64,000 nucleotides of DNA from Algoriphagus limi (GCF_024919275.1 NZ_JANWGH010000001.1:1062296-1126295); one strand, 5' to 3'. Positions 26,227-36,218 are shown, counted from the first letter of the stretch. Program-made: numbers and translations. The notes: generated by a model not told the origin, from the letters alone.

Positions 26227-27576
26227 ATGAGCAAGCAATCCAGAAGAACCTTTATTAAAAAAAGTACAGCAGCAGGAATCGGAGTATCTGCTTTAGGAGC
26301 TATTGGTTTTTCAGCCAAATCCTATGGTAGAATCCTCGGTGCCAATGATCGTTTGAATGTGGCCATTGCCGGGTTGGGAAGAAGACTTGGAGCTTTTTAT
26401 GAGCCTATAGGATTGAAGTCTAGTAATGTCCAACTTCTCTATCTCTGTGACGTTATGGACAAGCAATTGACTCGTGCTGCGGAGAATTTCTCTAATCACT
26501 TAGACTATCAACCTAAGCTTGAAAAAAGTATACTCAAAGTATTAGAGGACAAAGACTTAGATGTTTTAATAAATGCAACTCCAGACCATTGGCATGCTCC
26601 AGGAACCTGGCTTGCTTTAGGTCATGGAAAGCATGTCTATGTAGAAAAGCCTTGTTCTCATAATCCTCGAGAAGGGGAACTTTTGATTGCTCTTCAGAAA
26701 AAATATGGGAAAGTTGTCCAGATGGGTAACCAACAGCGGTCTGCTCCGGAAAGTCGGGAAATCATAAAAGCAATTCATGACGGCGCAATAGGAAAGACAT
26801 ACAAGGCGGTTGCCTTTTACAGCAACGCAAGAGGAAGAGTTGTGAATCCATCTCCAGCACCAATCCCAGAAGGATTGGATTGGGAACTTTTCCAGGGACC
26901 GGCTCCTCGTAAACCCTACATGCATGACACTTGGGACTACAATTGGCATTGGTATGGATGGGATTATGGTACAGCGGAAACAGGGAATAATGCCACCCAT
27001 GAATTGGATGTTGCCCGCTGGGCTTTGGGAGTCAGCTATCCAAGCCATGTGATGGTTGACGCAGGAAAATATCACTTCGTAGATGATGGATGGACCATGT
27101 ATGATACCATGGAAGCCACCTTCAAATTCTCCAATGGTTCAACCATCGTTTGGGATGGCAAAAGCCGAAACAATTACAACACCTACGGAGCAGACCGTGG
27201 GACTATCATCTTTGGCTCCGAAGGCAGTGTATTCGTCAATCGAAACGGGTACAAACATTATGATCGAAGCGGAAAACTAATCAAAGACAGCTCTTCAGCT
27301 GGAAATGAAGCAGGAACTGCTTTAGGAGGTGGCGGTGACATGAGCACTCGCCATGTGGTCAATTTCTTCAATGCTGTCAGAGGATTAGAGAAACAGAATT
27401 CTAATATTGAAGAAGGAGCAATCAGCACCTTGCTTTGCCATCTTGCTAATATCTCTTACCGAACAGGCGAAACTCTAGCTTGCGACAGTTCCAGTGGCCG
27501 AATTACCAACTCCAAAAAAGCAATGGAACTTTGGTCTCGAGAATATGAAAAAGGCTGGGAACCTCCGAAAGTCTAA
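26227..27576 (+). CDS. Tat-exported Gfo/Idh/MocA family oxidoreductase
   Basis: A 449-residue NAD(P)-dependent oxidoreductase with a twin-arginine signal SRRTFIKKSTAAGIG (residues 5-19), the dinucleotide motif VAIAGLGRRLGAFY, the family motif YVEKPCSHNPREGELLI with the catalytic Lys, and GTAETGNNATHELDVARWALG with a probable catalytic His. Tat export suits an enzyme that carries its cofactor folded. Together with the DUF1080 protein upstream it suggests oxidation of a glycoside at C3 followed by cleavage. Exact substrate unknown. A terminator follows. Confidence 0.9.
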   Translation: MSKQSRRTFIKKSTAAGIGVSALGAIGFSAKSYGRILGANDRLNVAIAGLGRRLGAFYEPIGLKSSNVQLLYLCDVMDKQLTRAAENFSNHLDYQPKLEKSILKVLEDKDLDVLINATPDHWHAPGTWLALGHGKHVYVEKPCSHNPREGELLIALQKKYGKVVQMGNQQRSAPESREIIKAIHDGAIGKTYKAVAFYSNARGRVVNPSPAPIPEGLDWELFQGPAPRKPYMHDTWDYNWHWYGWDYGTAETGNNATHELDVARWALGVSYPSHVMVDAGKYHFVDDGWTMYDTMEATFKFSNGSTIVWDGKSRNNYNTYGADRGTIIFGSEGSVFVNRNGYKHYDRSGKLIKDSSSAGNEAGTALGGGGDMSTRHVVNFFNAVRGLEKQNSNIEEGAISTLLCHLANISYRTGETLACDSSSGRITNSKKAMELWSREYEKGWEPPKV

Positions 27577-27583
27577 AGAAGAG

Positions 27584-27616
27584 AGGCCGTATTCGAATGA
27601 GAAAACGGCCTTTTTT
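27584..27616 (+). terminator. intrinsic terminator after Gfo/Idh gene
   Basis: AGGCCGT (27584-27590) pairs with ACGGCCT (27605-27611) around a 14-base loop and a six-T tail follows. It separates this pair from the uronate operon. Confidence 0.85.
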
Positions 27617-27635
27617 GAATCCCATTTAGTTTAAT

Positions 27636-27663
27636 TGAGTTAGCAAAAATTTGATCTAACTCA
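27636..27663. promoter_or_regulatory. inverted repeat before uronate operon, operator candidate
   Basis: TGAGTTAG (27636-27643) and CTAACTCA (27656-27663) are perfect inverted copies with a 12-base spacer; arm centres are 20 bases, two helical turns, apart. The site ends 17 bases before the uxaC ATG and could bind a uronate-responsive repressor. No regulator gene is adjacent. Confidence 0.5.
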
Positions 27664-27680
27664 TCAAAAAGTAATTACTT

Positions 27681-29120
27681 ATGAGTTACACCTCATCCCA
27701 AAAACCTTTTATTACAGAGGATTTTTTGCTTCAATCGGAGTTTGCGAAAACGCTGTATCATGATTACGCCAAAGATCTTCCTATCATAGATTACCACAAC
27801 CATCTCCCTCCTGGTGAGATTCGTTCCAATCGGCAGTTTGAAACTATTTCTCAAGCATGGCTAGCGGGAGATCACTATAAATGGAGAGCAATGCGAACAC
27901 TTGGGGTATCTGAAAAATATATCACTGGGGAGGCCTCTGATAAGGAAAAATTTGAAAAATGGGCATTCACTGTGCCCTACACCGTTAGGAATCCACTTTA
28001 CCATTGGACTCATTTAGAATTACAGCGCTACTTCGGAATAGAAGAATACCTTACAGTGAAAAGCGCTTCTACTATTTACGATGCATGTAATAAAAATTTG
28101 TCCAAAGAGGAATTTCGAACTCAAGGGCTTCTGAAAAAAATGAAAGTGGAAGTGGTATGCACCACCGATGATCCAATCGACTCTTTGGAAGATCATCGAA
28201 AATTCCATTTAGGAGAATCCAAACTACTTATGTTTCCGGCTTTCCGACCGGATAAAGCCTTTGCGGCGGAGAATCCTGAGACCTACACGGAATATCTAGC
28301 TAAGCTGGAGCAAGTATCTTCTATTTCCATTCAAAGTTTTGAAGACCTGCTAGGTGCACTCTGTAAAAGAATTGAGTTTTTCCATCAGTCAGGCTGTAGA
28401 TTGGCAGATCACGGCTTGGAGCAATTGTATTTCTTTGAAAAAAATGAATTCAATATCGAAGAGTTATTTAAAAGAGTTCATTCCAAGAAAAATTTAACTA
28501 CTAGAGAAATTCAATTTTTCAAGTTTAAAACCCTTCAAGCCCTTTGTAAAGAATACCATTCAAGAGGTTGGGTCCAGCAGTTTCACTTGGGAGCCATTCG
28601 AAATACGAATACCCGAAAACTTGCAGAGCTTGGACCGGATACGGGTTATGATTCAATTGGAGATTTTGATCAGGCAAAGGCTTTAGCTGGTTTTTTGAAT
28701 TCCTTGGATCAAAGCGATCAGCTATGCAAAACCATTCTCTACAACCTGAATCCAAGAGATAATGAGGTTTTTGCAACAATGACCGGAAATTTCAATGACG
28801 GCAGCGTAAAAGGAAAACTCCAATTCGGCTCAGGTTGGTGGTATTTGGATCAAATTGACGGGATGGAAAAACAGCTGAATGCCCTTTCCAATATGAGTTT
28901 ATTATCCTGCTTTATTGGCATGTTGACTGATTCACGAAGCTTCCTCTCCTTTCCAAGACATGAATATTTTCGAAGAATTCTCTGCAATCTAATCGGAGCT
29001 GATGTTCAAAAAGGTCTTTTACCTGCTGACGAAAAATGGCTAGGCAAAATTGTATCAGATATCTGCTATTTCAATGCAAAAAATTACTTTGACTTTTCAC
29101 CTGATAATTTCCAAGTTTGA
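27681..29120 (+). CDS. uxaC: uronate isomerase (glucuronate isomerase)
   Basis: A 479-residue amidohydrolase-fold enzyme that turns D-glucuronate into D-fructuronate (or galacturonate into tagaturonate). It shows the metal motif DYHNHLPPGEI, the long internal segment typical of the family (WLAGDHYKWRAMR), CTTDDP, WVQQFHLGAIRN and FGSGWWYLDQIDGM, and MLTDSRSFLSFPRHEYFRR near the end. Length is as expected. It heads an operon with the next enzymes of the pathway, whose gene starts three bases after this stop. Confidence 0.96.
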   Translation: MSYTSSQKPFITEDFLLQSEFAKTLYHDYAKDLPIIDYHNHLPPGEIRSNRQFETISQAWLAGDHYKWRAMRTLGVSEKYITGEASDKEKFEKWAFTVPYTVRNPLYHWTHLELQRYFGIEEYLTVKSASTIYDACNKNLSKEEFRTQGLLKKMKVEVVCTTDDPIDSLEDHRKFHLGESKLLMFPAFRPDKAFAAENPETYTEYLAKLEQVSSISIQSFEDLLGALCKRIEFFHQSGCRLADHGLEQLYFFEKNEFNIEELFKRVHSKKNLTTREIQFFKFKTLQALCKEYHSRGWVQQFHLGAIRNTNTRKLAELGPDTGYDSIGDFDQAKALAGFLNSLDQSDQLCKTILYNLNPRDNEVFATMTGNFNDGSVKGKLQFGSGWWYLDQIDGMEKQLNALSNMSLLSCFIGMLTDSRSFLSFPRHEYFRRILCNLIGADVQKGLLPADEKWLGKIVSDICYFNAKNYFDFSPDNFQV

Positions 29121-29122
29121 CC

Positions 29123-29941
29123 ATGAGCTCTAAATTATTTGACCTTACAAACAAACGGATCGCATTTTCCGGTGCCACAGGTGTTTTAGGAAAAGCCATC
29201 AGCCTACATTTAGCAGCAGAAGGAGCTGAATTGGTGATTCTGGGCAGAAATGCTTCTAAGATCCAACAGCTTATCGAGGATATTCAGAATTCCGGAGGGA
29301 AAGCTTCTGGATATACTTGCGATGTCACTGATTGGGAGAGCGTTTCCCATGCTGCAAGTCAAATTGAAGCAGATCATGGCTCCATTGATGTTTTGATTAA
29401 TGCTGCAGGAGGAAATATGCCGGGAGCAGTAATTCGACCGGATCAGGATTTTCTGGATTTAGACCTCTCAGCTTTAAAACAGGTAATGGATTTGAATTAT
29501 CTTGGATCGGTATTACCAATAAAAGCTCTGCTCCCTTTGATGCTTAAAAACAAAAGTGGAAACATTTTAAACATCAGTTCGATGGCAGCATCCCGGCCTA
29601 TGACCCGGGTTATGGGATATGCTTCTGCCAAAGCTGCTATCGATAATTTCACCAAGTGGCTTGCAGTAGAACTTACCACTAAGCACGGCCCCGCATTTCG
29701 AGTGAATGCATTGGCACCGGGCTTTTTCCTAACCGAACAAAACAGAAGCTTGCTCACTGAAGCAGATGGATCTTTAACAAGCCGAGGGAATCAAATAATT
29801 ACCCATACTCCCATGAATCGCTTTGGAAAGCCTGAAGATTTGTTGGGTGCCGTTCAATGGCTTTGCTCCGATGCTTCAGCATTTGTCACAGGAACCATTG
29901 TGGAAGTAGATGGAGGTTTTAGTGCTTATTCAGGCGTGTAG
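29123..29941 (+). CDS. SDR-family D-mannonate oxidoreductase (fructuronate reductase)
   Basis: A 272-residue classical short-chain dehydrogenase: SGATGVLGKAIS for NAD(P), VLINAAGGNMPGA, ISSMAASRP with catalytic Ser, and YASAKAAIDNF with Tyr-x3-Lys. Its place between uxaC and uxuA, with almost no gaps, shows it performs the fructuronate to mannonate step, as the SDR-type UxuB (YjmF) of Bacillus does, replacing the unrelated long-chain UxuB of enterobacteria. ATG at 29123 was chosen over an in-frame TTG at 29117. Confidence 0.88.
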   Translation: MSSKLFDLTNKRIAFSGATGVLGKAISLHLAAEGAELVILGRNASKIQQLIEDIQNSGGKASGYTCDVTDWESVSHAASQIEADHGSIDVLINAAGGNMPGAVIRPDQDFLDLDLSALKQVMDLNYLGSVLPIKALLPLMLKNKSGNILNISSMAASRPMTRVMGYASAKAAIDNFTKWLAVELTTKHGPAFRVNALAPGFFLTEQNRSLLTEADGSLTSRGNQIITHTPMNRFGKPEDLLGAVQWLCSDASAFVTGTIVEVDGGFSAYSGV

Positions 29942-29965
29942 ATCATTTTGCCAAACAAAAATTAT

Positions 29966-31144
29966 ATGACACCAAGAATGGAACAAACCATGCGCTGGTA
30001 CGGACCAAATGATCCTGTCAGCCTTCGGGATATCAGACAATCAGGAGCTACCGGAGTAGTAACGGCACTTCATCACATCCCAAATGGAGAAGTTTGGCCT
30101 ATTGATAAAATCCAAAAACGAAAACAGATAATCGAGGATGCAGGCCTGACTTGGTCGGTTGTAGAGTCCGTTCCTGTCCATGAACAAATAAAAATTCGAT
30201 CTGGAGATTATGCCCAATTGATCGAAAACTATAAGCAAACCATACGGAATTTAGCTTCTGAAGGGATTTTCACGGTCTGCTATAATTTCATGCCTATTCT
30301 AGACTGGACTAGAACGGAGTTGTACAAAGAACTACCTAATGGGGCCAAAGCTTTATTCTATGAGAAAAAAGCAGTGGAAGCTTTCGATCTTTTTATCCTC
30401 CAACGACCTGAGGCATTTGAAGAATATAGCCAAGAAGAAATTAAAGAACTGAAGGCCTATTATGATGCATTGACTCCCGAGAAAAAGCAATTAATCATCG
30501 ATAATATTTTGAAAGGCCTTCCTGGCTCGGAGATTGGTTACACTTTGGATGAATTCCGTGAGATGCTCAAAACCTATGATGGGATCGATACCAATAAACT
30601 TCAAGAACACTTACGGCTTTTTCTTGATGCTGTAGTACCAGTCGCTGAGGAAGTAGGAGTTTATCTAACTATTCATCCCGACGACCCTCCATTTTCTCTT
30701 TATGGTCTTCCCCGAATTGTATCTACTGCGGCAGATGTAAGGAGAATAATTCAAGACAACCCAAGTCCCCATAATGGGCTTTGCTTTTGTACAGGTAGCT
30801 ATGGGGTTCGTCCTGATAACGATCTCGTGGCCATGATTCGAGAATTTGGCGATCACATCAACTTTATACACTTAAGAAGTACCAAGCGCGATGCTGAAGG
30901 AAATTTCATGGAAGACAACCACCTAGATGGAGACGTGCCCATGGCTGCGGTCGTTCATGAATTGCTAAAAGTTCAGGAAAAACGTGGAAAGCGAATTCCT
31001 ATGCGTCCTGATCATGGTCATCAAATGCTGGATGATCTAGGAAAAAAAACCAATCCAGGCTATTCTGCAATTGGTAGATTGAAGGGATTGGCAGAAATAA
31101 GAGGAATTGAGGAAGCAATCCTTTACCTAAAATCAAATGACTGA
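29966..31144 (+). CDS. uxuA: mannonate dehydratase
   Basis: A 392-residue xylose-isomerase-fold enzyme removing water from D-mannonate to give 2-keto-3-deoxygluconate. Family features are [13 protein letters not shown] at the start, [27 protein letters not shown], the metal site [45 protein letters not shown] and [12 protein letters not shown]. Length is normal. ATG at 29966 is preferred over TTG at 29948. The kinase and aldolase that finish the route (KdgK, KdgA) are not in the window. Confidence 0.96.
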   Translation: MTPRMEQTMRWYGPNDPVSLRDIRQSGATGVVTALHHIPNGEVWPIDKIQKRKQIIEDAGLTWSVVESVPVHEQIKIRSGDYAQLIENYKQTIRNLASEGIFTVCYNFMPILDWTRTELYKELPNGAKALFYEKKAVEAFDLFILQRPEAFEEYSQEEIKELKAYYDALTPEKKQLIIDNILKGLPGSEIGYTLDEFREMLKTYDGIDTNKLQEHLRLFLDAVVPVAEEVGVYLTIHPDDPPFSLYGLPRIVSTAADVRRIIQDNPSPHNGLCFCTGSYGVRPDNDLVAMIREFGDHINFIHLRSTKRDAEGNFMEDNHLDGDVPMAAVVHELLKVQEKRGKRIPMRPDHGHQMLDDLGKKTNPGYSAIGRLKGLAEIRGIEEAILYLKSND

Positions 31145-31688
31145 AAAAGAAAAAATGATCGCCGGCCAATTATATCAAGCTGGCGATCCTGTTTTAGAAG
31201 CAGAGCGAACTCAGGCACGAAAACTTCTCAAAAGGTTTAACCATACTGATCCCGAAGAAAAAGAATTGCGAAAAAGTATTCTTGAGGAGTTATTGGGAAA
31301 AACTGGCAAAAATCTCTGGATAGAGCCTCCCTTCTATTGCGATTATGGATACAATATCAGCTGTGGAGACAATGTCTATTTTAATTTCAACTGTGTGATT
31401 TTGGATGTGGTCTCGGTCAGCTTTGGGGATCGGGTTTTAGTTGGTCCAAATGTTCAGTTTTATCCGGCCACCCACCCCATTGATGCCAAAACCCGAGGAG
31501 AGCTTTGGGAATTTGGGAAAGAAATTGAAGTAGGTTCAGATGTTTGGATCGGAGGAGGGAGTATAATCTGTCCTGGAGTAAAAATAGGCGATCGGTCGAT
31601 TATTGCTGCCGGTACAGTTGTCACAAAGGATGTCCCGTCAGATGTAATTGTAGGTGGAAATCCGGGGAAAATTATTCGAGAACTTTAA
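31137..31688 (+). CDS. sugar O-acetyltransferase (maltose/galactoside acetyltransferase family)
   Basis: A 183-residue left-handed beta-helix hexapeptide acyltransferase. Features are the N-terminal helical part ending [36 protein letters not shown], the catalytic His in FYPATHPID, and the repeated hexapeptides [27 protein letters not shown], closing with [17 protein letters not shown] residues. It transfers acetyl from acetyl-CoA to a sugar hydroxyl. Its ATG overlaps the end of uxuA by eight bases, so it is coupled to the uronate operon, which is unusual; perhaps it detoxifies or traps surplus sugar. Confidence 0.92.
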   Translation: MTEKEKMIAGQLYQAGDPVLEAERTQARKLLKRFNHTDPEEKELRKSILEELLGKTGKNLWIEPPFYCDYGYNISCGDNVYFNFNCVILDVVSVSFGDRVLVGPNVQFYPATHPIDAKTRGELWEFGKEIEVGSDVWIGGGSIICPGVKIGDRSIIAAGTVVTKDVPSDVIVGGNPGKIIREL

Positions 31689-31699
31689 TTCATTCTGAA

Positions 31700-33475
31700 A
31701 TGACTCCATTTTATTCAAAAAAAGACCTGTTTTTCCAGCTTTTCGAGCATTTAGGAGTAGAAGACCTCAATCGTTATCCATTTTTCCGAGACCACAATCA
31801 GGAAACATTTGAGTTGGTTTTGGATGCAGCCGAGCAAATTGCCAATAAATCCCTCCGACCTTTATTGACTGAAATGGACCGACAAGAACCTATTCTTGAA
31901 AACGGTCAAATTAAAATTCATCCCGGAATGAAAGCCATTGTGCAGCAATTCGGTCAGGATGGTTGGATAAATGCAACTTTCCCATACGAAGAAGGAGGGC
32001 AGCAATTACCTTGGACAATTCATTTGGCAGCCGGCTACATTTTACAAGCCGCAAATTATTCAGCCTCGGTTTTTCCCTTTCTCACCACAGGGGCGGCTAA
32101 TCTCATTCGAACTTTTGGAAGCAATGAGTTAATTCAACGCTTCACTCCTTCCATGTATAACGGAGCTTGGCAAGGGACTATGGCCTTGACAGAACCTGAT
32201 GCTGGGAGTTCCCTTTCTGATTTAACTACTACTGCTTATCCCACATCCGATTCAGGAGTTTACCGAATCAAAGGACAAAAAATCTACATTTCCTGTGGAG
32301 ATCATGATGCCTGCGAAAACATCATCCATTTAATGCTTGCTAGAATCGAAGGAGCTCCTGCTGGCACGAAAGGTATTTCATTATTTGTAGTGCCCAAAAT
32401 CATCCCGGAAACCGGAGAGGCTAATGAGGTTTTCACCGAAGGCTTATACCACAAAATGGGTTACAAAGGAGCTCCTATTGCTCATCTGATGATTGGTTCT
32501 GAAAAAGGAGCAATTGGGTATTTGGTTGGTGAAGAAAATCATGGCCTGAAATACATGTTTCAAATGATGAATGAGGCTAGAATTGGAGTTGGCATGAATG
32601 CAGTAGCAATAGCTCAAGCTGCGTTTCAATCATCACTTGCCTATGCAAAAGAAAGACCTCAGGGAAGAAAACTTTCTGAAAAAGACCTTTCCAAACCCCA
32701 AATCCCTATCATTCAGCATGCGGATGTCAAGCGAATGCTCTTATTTCAAAAAAGCATTTCCGAAGGTTCACTTGCTCTTTTACTTTTCAGTTCCAAATTG
32801 ATGGATGAATCCGTCCATGAGTCAGACCTAGTTACCAAAAAGCAAAAGCATGCATTATTAGAGTTATTGACTCCGATAGCCAAGAGCTATCCATCCGAAA
32901 TGGGGATACTGAGTACCTCAGCTGCCGTACAAGTTTTGGGAGGTGCTGGATATACACAAGATTTTCCAGTGGAGCAGTATTACCGGGAGGCCAGAATTCA
33001 CCCGATTCATGAGGGAACTACCGGCATACATGGATTGGATCTTTTGGGAAGAAAAATCTTCCTAAACGATGGATTGGGCTGGGAAGTCCTCTACCAATAC
33101 ATTGAGGAGGACTTAGCAAAATATGAAGGCCCTGAAGATATAAGAGCCGCATTCGATGAAGCTTGGAAAGAAGGACAAAATGCTGCTGCTACAATTCTCC
33201 AAAAAGCTCAAGAAGGACCTGAAAAATTCCTTGCCGATGCTACGCTTTTCTTGGAATTATGCGGAATCATTTGTGTAGGATGGATGTGGATAAGGCAGGC
33301 ACATATAGCTTATATCAACCTCAAGAAAGAAAATGCCAACACGGCTTTTTTCTCGGGAAAAATTGAAACTGCTCGGTATTTCATGGAATATGAAAGCCCG
33401 AAAATTTCCGCAATTTCAAAAAGGATACATTCCGCATCATATCCTACTCTAGATATGCGGGATTATTGGTTTTGA
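31700..33475 (+). CDS. acyl-CoA dehydrogenase
   Basis: A 591-residue flavin acyl-CoA dehydrogenase of the long bacterial type, with an N-terminal extension, MALTEPDAGSSLSDL and IKGQKIYISCGDHD of the middle domain, FQMMNEARIGVGMNAVAIAQAAF, VQVLGGAGYTQDFPVEQYYREARI and the catalytic Glu in HEGTTGIHGLDLLGRK, then a C-terminal helical domain. Its resemblance is to the group that includes DmdC-like enzymes; substrate unknown. ATG at 31700 starts 11 bases after the acetyltransferase stop. The frame is open further upstream but that part only overlaps the preceding gene. Confidence 0.92.
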   Translation: MTPFYSKKDLFFQLFEHLGVEDLNRYPFFRDHNQETFELVLDAAEQIANKSLRPLLTEMDRQEPILENGQIKIHPGMKAIVQQFGQDGWINATFPYEEGGQQLPWTIHLAAGYILQAANYSASVFPFLTTGAANLIRTFGSNELIQRFTPSMYNGAWQGTMALTEPDAGSSLSDLTTTAYPTSDSGVYRIKGQKIYISCGDHDACENIIHLMLARIEGAPAGTKGISLFVVPKIIPETGEANEVFTEGLYHKMGYKGAPIAHLMIGSEKGAIGYLVGEENHGLKYMFQMMNEARIGVGMNAVAIAQAAFQSSLAYAKERPQGRKLSEKDLSKPQIPIIQHADVKRMLLFQKSISEGSLALLLFSSKLMDESVHESDLVTKKQKHALLELLTPIAKSYPSEMGILSTSAAVQVLGGAGYTQDFPVEQYYREARIHPIHEGTTGIHGLDLLGRKIFLNDGLGWEVLYQYIEEDLAKYEGPEDIRAAFDEAWKEGQNAAATILQKAQEGPEKFLADATLFLELCGIICVGWMWIRQAHIAYINLKKENANTAFFSGKIETARYFMEYESPKISAISKRIHSASYPTLDMRDYWF

Positions 33476-33551
33476 CTTATCGCGAATATGATTCCCTTAT
33501 TTAGAAAACATTTATTTATTTTGGAGAGAAAATTTTGAAGAGAAGAATTTA

Positions 33552-34484
33552 ATGAAACGAATTTTAGTAAGTGGTGGTGGAGGTTTTCTAGGAAGCCACC
33601 TTTGTGAGCGATTGCTCCAAGAAGGAAACGAAGTACTTTGTGTGGATAATTTTTTTACCGGTAATCGAAGAAACATCCACCATCTTTTGGATAATAAAAA
33701 CTTCGAACTTCTAAGACACGATATTACTCATCCGCTTTTTGTAGAAGTAGATGAGATTTATAATCTAGCTTGTCCTGCCTCTCCTATTCATTATCAATTT
33801 GACCCGGTGCAAACAACCAAAACTTCGGTCATTGGTGCAATGAATATGCTTGGATTAGCAAAGCGTCTTAAAATCAAGGTACTTCAAGCCAGTACCTCTG
33901 AAGTTTATGGAGATCCAGAAATCCATCCTCAACCGGAATCTTATCGAGGTAATGTGAATACCCTAGGTCCAAGAGCCTGCTATGATGAAGGTAAGCGATG
34001 TGCAGAGACATTATTTTTTGACTATCACAGACAGCATGGAGTAGCCATCAAGGTTATGCGAATTTTCAATACCTATGGTCCTAGGATGCATCCGAATGAT
34101 GGTCGAGTAGTCAGCAATTTCATAGTTCAGGCACTAAAAGGAGAAGATATCACAATTTATGGAGATGGGAAGCAAACCCGATCTTTCTGCTATGTAGATG
34201 ACTTGATCGAAGGAATGTATCGATTGATGAATTCCAGAGATGGTTTTACAGGCCCAGTGAATATTGGTAATCCCGGTGAATTCACCATGCTGGAATTAGC
34301 TAATCTTGTAATTGAACTTACAGAAAGTAAGAGCAAACTTAAATTCCTTCCTCTACCTCAGGATGATCCTATGCAGAGAAAGCCAGTGATAGATTTGGCT
34401 AAAAAAGAATTGGGTTGGGAGCCTACTATTCCATTACGAGAAGGACTTATCAAGACAATTGATTACTTCAAAGGGATTATTTAA
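33552..34484 (+). CDS. UDP-glucuronate decarboxylase (UDP-xylose synthase)
   Basis: A 310-residue extended SDR making UDP-xylose from UDP-glucuronate. It has [27 protein letters not shown], the family-specific [30 protein letters not shown], the [12 protein letters not shown] version of Tyr-x3-Lys, and [19 protein letters not shown]. These mark UXS rather than dTDP-glucose dehydratase. It is 76 bases downstream of the acyl-CoA dehydrogenase gene and ends at a clear terminator. UDP-xylose presumably goes to surface glycans; no UDP-glucose dehydrogenase is in the window. Confidence 0.95.
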   Translation: MKRILVSGGGGFLGSHLCERLLQEGNEVLCVDNFFTGNRRNIHHLLDNKNFELLRHDITHPLFVEVDEIYNLACPASPIHYQFDPVQTTKTSVIGAMNMLGLAKRLKIKVLQASTSEVYGDPEIHPQPESYRGNVNTLGPRACYDEGKRCAETLFFDYHRQHGVAIKVMRIFNTYGPRMHPNDGRVVSNFIVQALKGEDITIYGDGKQTRSFCYVDDLIEGMYRLMNSRDGFTGPVNIGNPGEFTMLELANLVIELTESKSKLKFLPLPQDDPMQRKPVIDLAKKELGWEPTIPLREGLIKTIDYFKGII

Positions 34485-34505
34485 TTCTCAAAGATTCAGA
34501 TACTA

Positions 34506-34536
34506 AATCCTGCTTCGAAAGAGTCAGGATTTTTTT
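34506..34536 (+). terminator. intrinsic terminator after UDP-glucuronate decarboxylase gene
   Basis: AATCCTG (34506-34512) pairs with CAGGATT (34525-34531) around a 12-base loop, followed by a run of Ts to 34536. Confidence 0.85.
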
Positions 34537-34694
34537 GTGAATTCATTTTCCTTCTGAATAAATCATTTTGTAGCAAGCTTTGATTTTTTATAATTTCCAA
34601 AAATTATCACCAATAAAATCGAGCTAGATAAAACCGAATTATCAAGAGGTAAAAAGCTTTGCGAGATTTTATTTAATCATTAAACATTAATCAG

Positions 34695-36215
34695 ATGAAA
34701 AAACTGATTTCCCTCTTTCTATTCCTTATCTCTTCTATAGGATTTTCACAAACTGTCCCTTCCAAAGAGATTTTGGAATCTTGGACAGATGAATATTGGC
34801 AACATGGTTTAAGCCTTTTGGAAGAAATTGTCAAGATCCCAAACGATGCGGTTTATCCTGAACAAATCGAAGCTAATATCAACTGGTGCGAAGAACAGTT
34901 TTCAAATAGAAATTGGTCCTCCGAAAGGTTGGAAACCGGAGGTATTCCTATCCTATTGGCACAAAAAGTAAATCCAAACGCGAATAAAACCATACTCTTC
35001 TATTTTCATATTGATGGACAGGCTGTGGACAGAAGCAAATGGAATCAGCCGGATCCATACCAAGCAGTCTTGAAGGAAAGGGATGCAAATGGAGAATGGA
35101 AAACTATTGAGATCGAAAGACTAGAGAATGAGTACAATCCGGAATGGCGAATTTTTGCCCGCTCTACTTCTGATGACAAAGGTCCCTTTGCCATGTTTTT
35201 AACTGCCTGGGATGCGCTCGTAGAGAAAAATAGTGAGCCAGATTATTCTATAAAAATCATCTTGGACTTTGAAGAAGAACAAGGTTCTCCGAGGCTTCCA
35301 AAAGCTGTATTGGACTACAAAGACAAACTAGAAGCCGACATCATGCTCATTATGGATGGTCCTCGCCATATTTCTAATCAACCTACCTTGACTTATGGGG
35401 CAAGAGGAATAGCCGAAATGACCCTAACCACCTATGGTCCTAGGCTTCCTCAGCATAGTGGACATTTTGGAAATTATGCTCCAAATCCTGCCTTTTTACT
35501 TGCTCAACTTTTGGCAAGCATGAAAGATGAAAATGGAAGGGTTAGTATTCCAGGATATTATGATGGAATTGAATTTACGGAGAAAGAAAAAGCCATTTTG
35601 GAAGCTGTACCTGATGATGAACAAACCATTCAAACGCGATTGGGAATAGGCCGGACAGATCAAGTAGGTAACACTTATCAAGAAAGTATTCAATATCCTT
35701 CCTTGAATATTCGAGGGATGGAATCTGCTTGGGTAGGCCCAGAAGCTCGTACAATTGTACCTGCAACAGCCTTGGCAGAGTTAGACATCCGTTTGGTTCC
35801 AGAATCAGATCCAGAGAGGCTTTTTAGTTTGATCAGAAGTCACATTGAGAAGCAGAGATTTCAAATCTTGGATCATGATCCGAGCGATGAGGAGCGGATG
35901 AAATATCCAAAAATCGTGAAATTGGAGAGCAAAATTTCTTATCAAGCTTTCCGAACTTCCATGGAATCACCTGCTGGAGAATGGCTGCGTTCGGCAATGT
36001 ATCGTGCTTTTGAGGAAGAACCTGTTCAAATCAGAATTTCAGGAGGAAGTATTCCAATTTCACCATTTGTGGACGCACTTAACATCCCAGCTGTGACAAT
36101 CCCTACAGTCAACTCAGACAATAACCAACACAGTCCTAATGAAAACATCAGGCTGGGCAATTATAAAGAGGGGATTCAGACGATTATGAGCGTTTTGACA
36201 GAGCCCTTAAACTAG
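34695..36215 (+). CDS. exported M20-family metallopeptidase
   Basis: A 506-residue protein with a signal peptide (KKLISLFLFLISSIGFSQ) and an M20 peptidase domain. Metal ligands are visible in FYFHIDGQ, STSDDKGPFA, DFEEEQGS (general-base Glu followed by a metal Glu) and the late NQHSPNENIRLGN. A dimerisation domain is inserted in the middle (about 200-380). It likely trims dipeptides or N-acyl amino acids in the periplasm. The gene stands alone, ending three bases before the convergent Nudix regulator gene. Confidence 0.88.
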   Translation: MKKLISLFLFLISSIGFSQTVPSKEILESWTDEYWQHGLSLLEEIVKIPNDAVYPEQIEANINWCEEQFSNRNWSSERLETGGIPILLAQKVNPNANKTILFYFHIDGQAVDRSKWNQPDPYQAVLKERDANGEWKTIEIERLENEYNPEWRIFARSTSDDKGPFAMFLTAWDALVEKNSEPDYSIKIILDFEEEQGSPRLPKAVLDYKDKLEADIMLIMDGPRHISNQPTLTYGARGIAEMTLTTYGPRLPQHSGHFGNYAPNPAFLLAQLLASMKDENGRVSIPGYYDGIEFTEKEKAILEAVPDDEQTIQTRLGIGRTDQVGNTYQESIQYPSLNIRGMESAWVGPEARTIVPATALAELDIRLVPESDPERLFSLIRSHIEKQRFQILDHDPSDEERMKYPKIVKLESKISYQAFRTSMESPAGEWLRSAMYRAFEEEPVQIRISGGSIPISPFVDALNIPAVTIPTVNSDNNQHSPNENIRLGNYKEGIQTIMSVLTEPLN

Positions 36216-36218
36216 AGC

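Noticed and set aside
31544..31699. Upstream extension of the acyl-CoA dehydrogenase frame
   Set aside because: It lies wholly within the acetyltransferase gene in another frame, and the family resemblance begins after the ATG at 31700.
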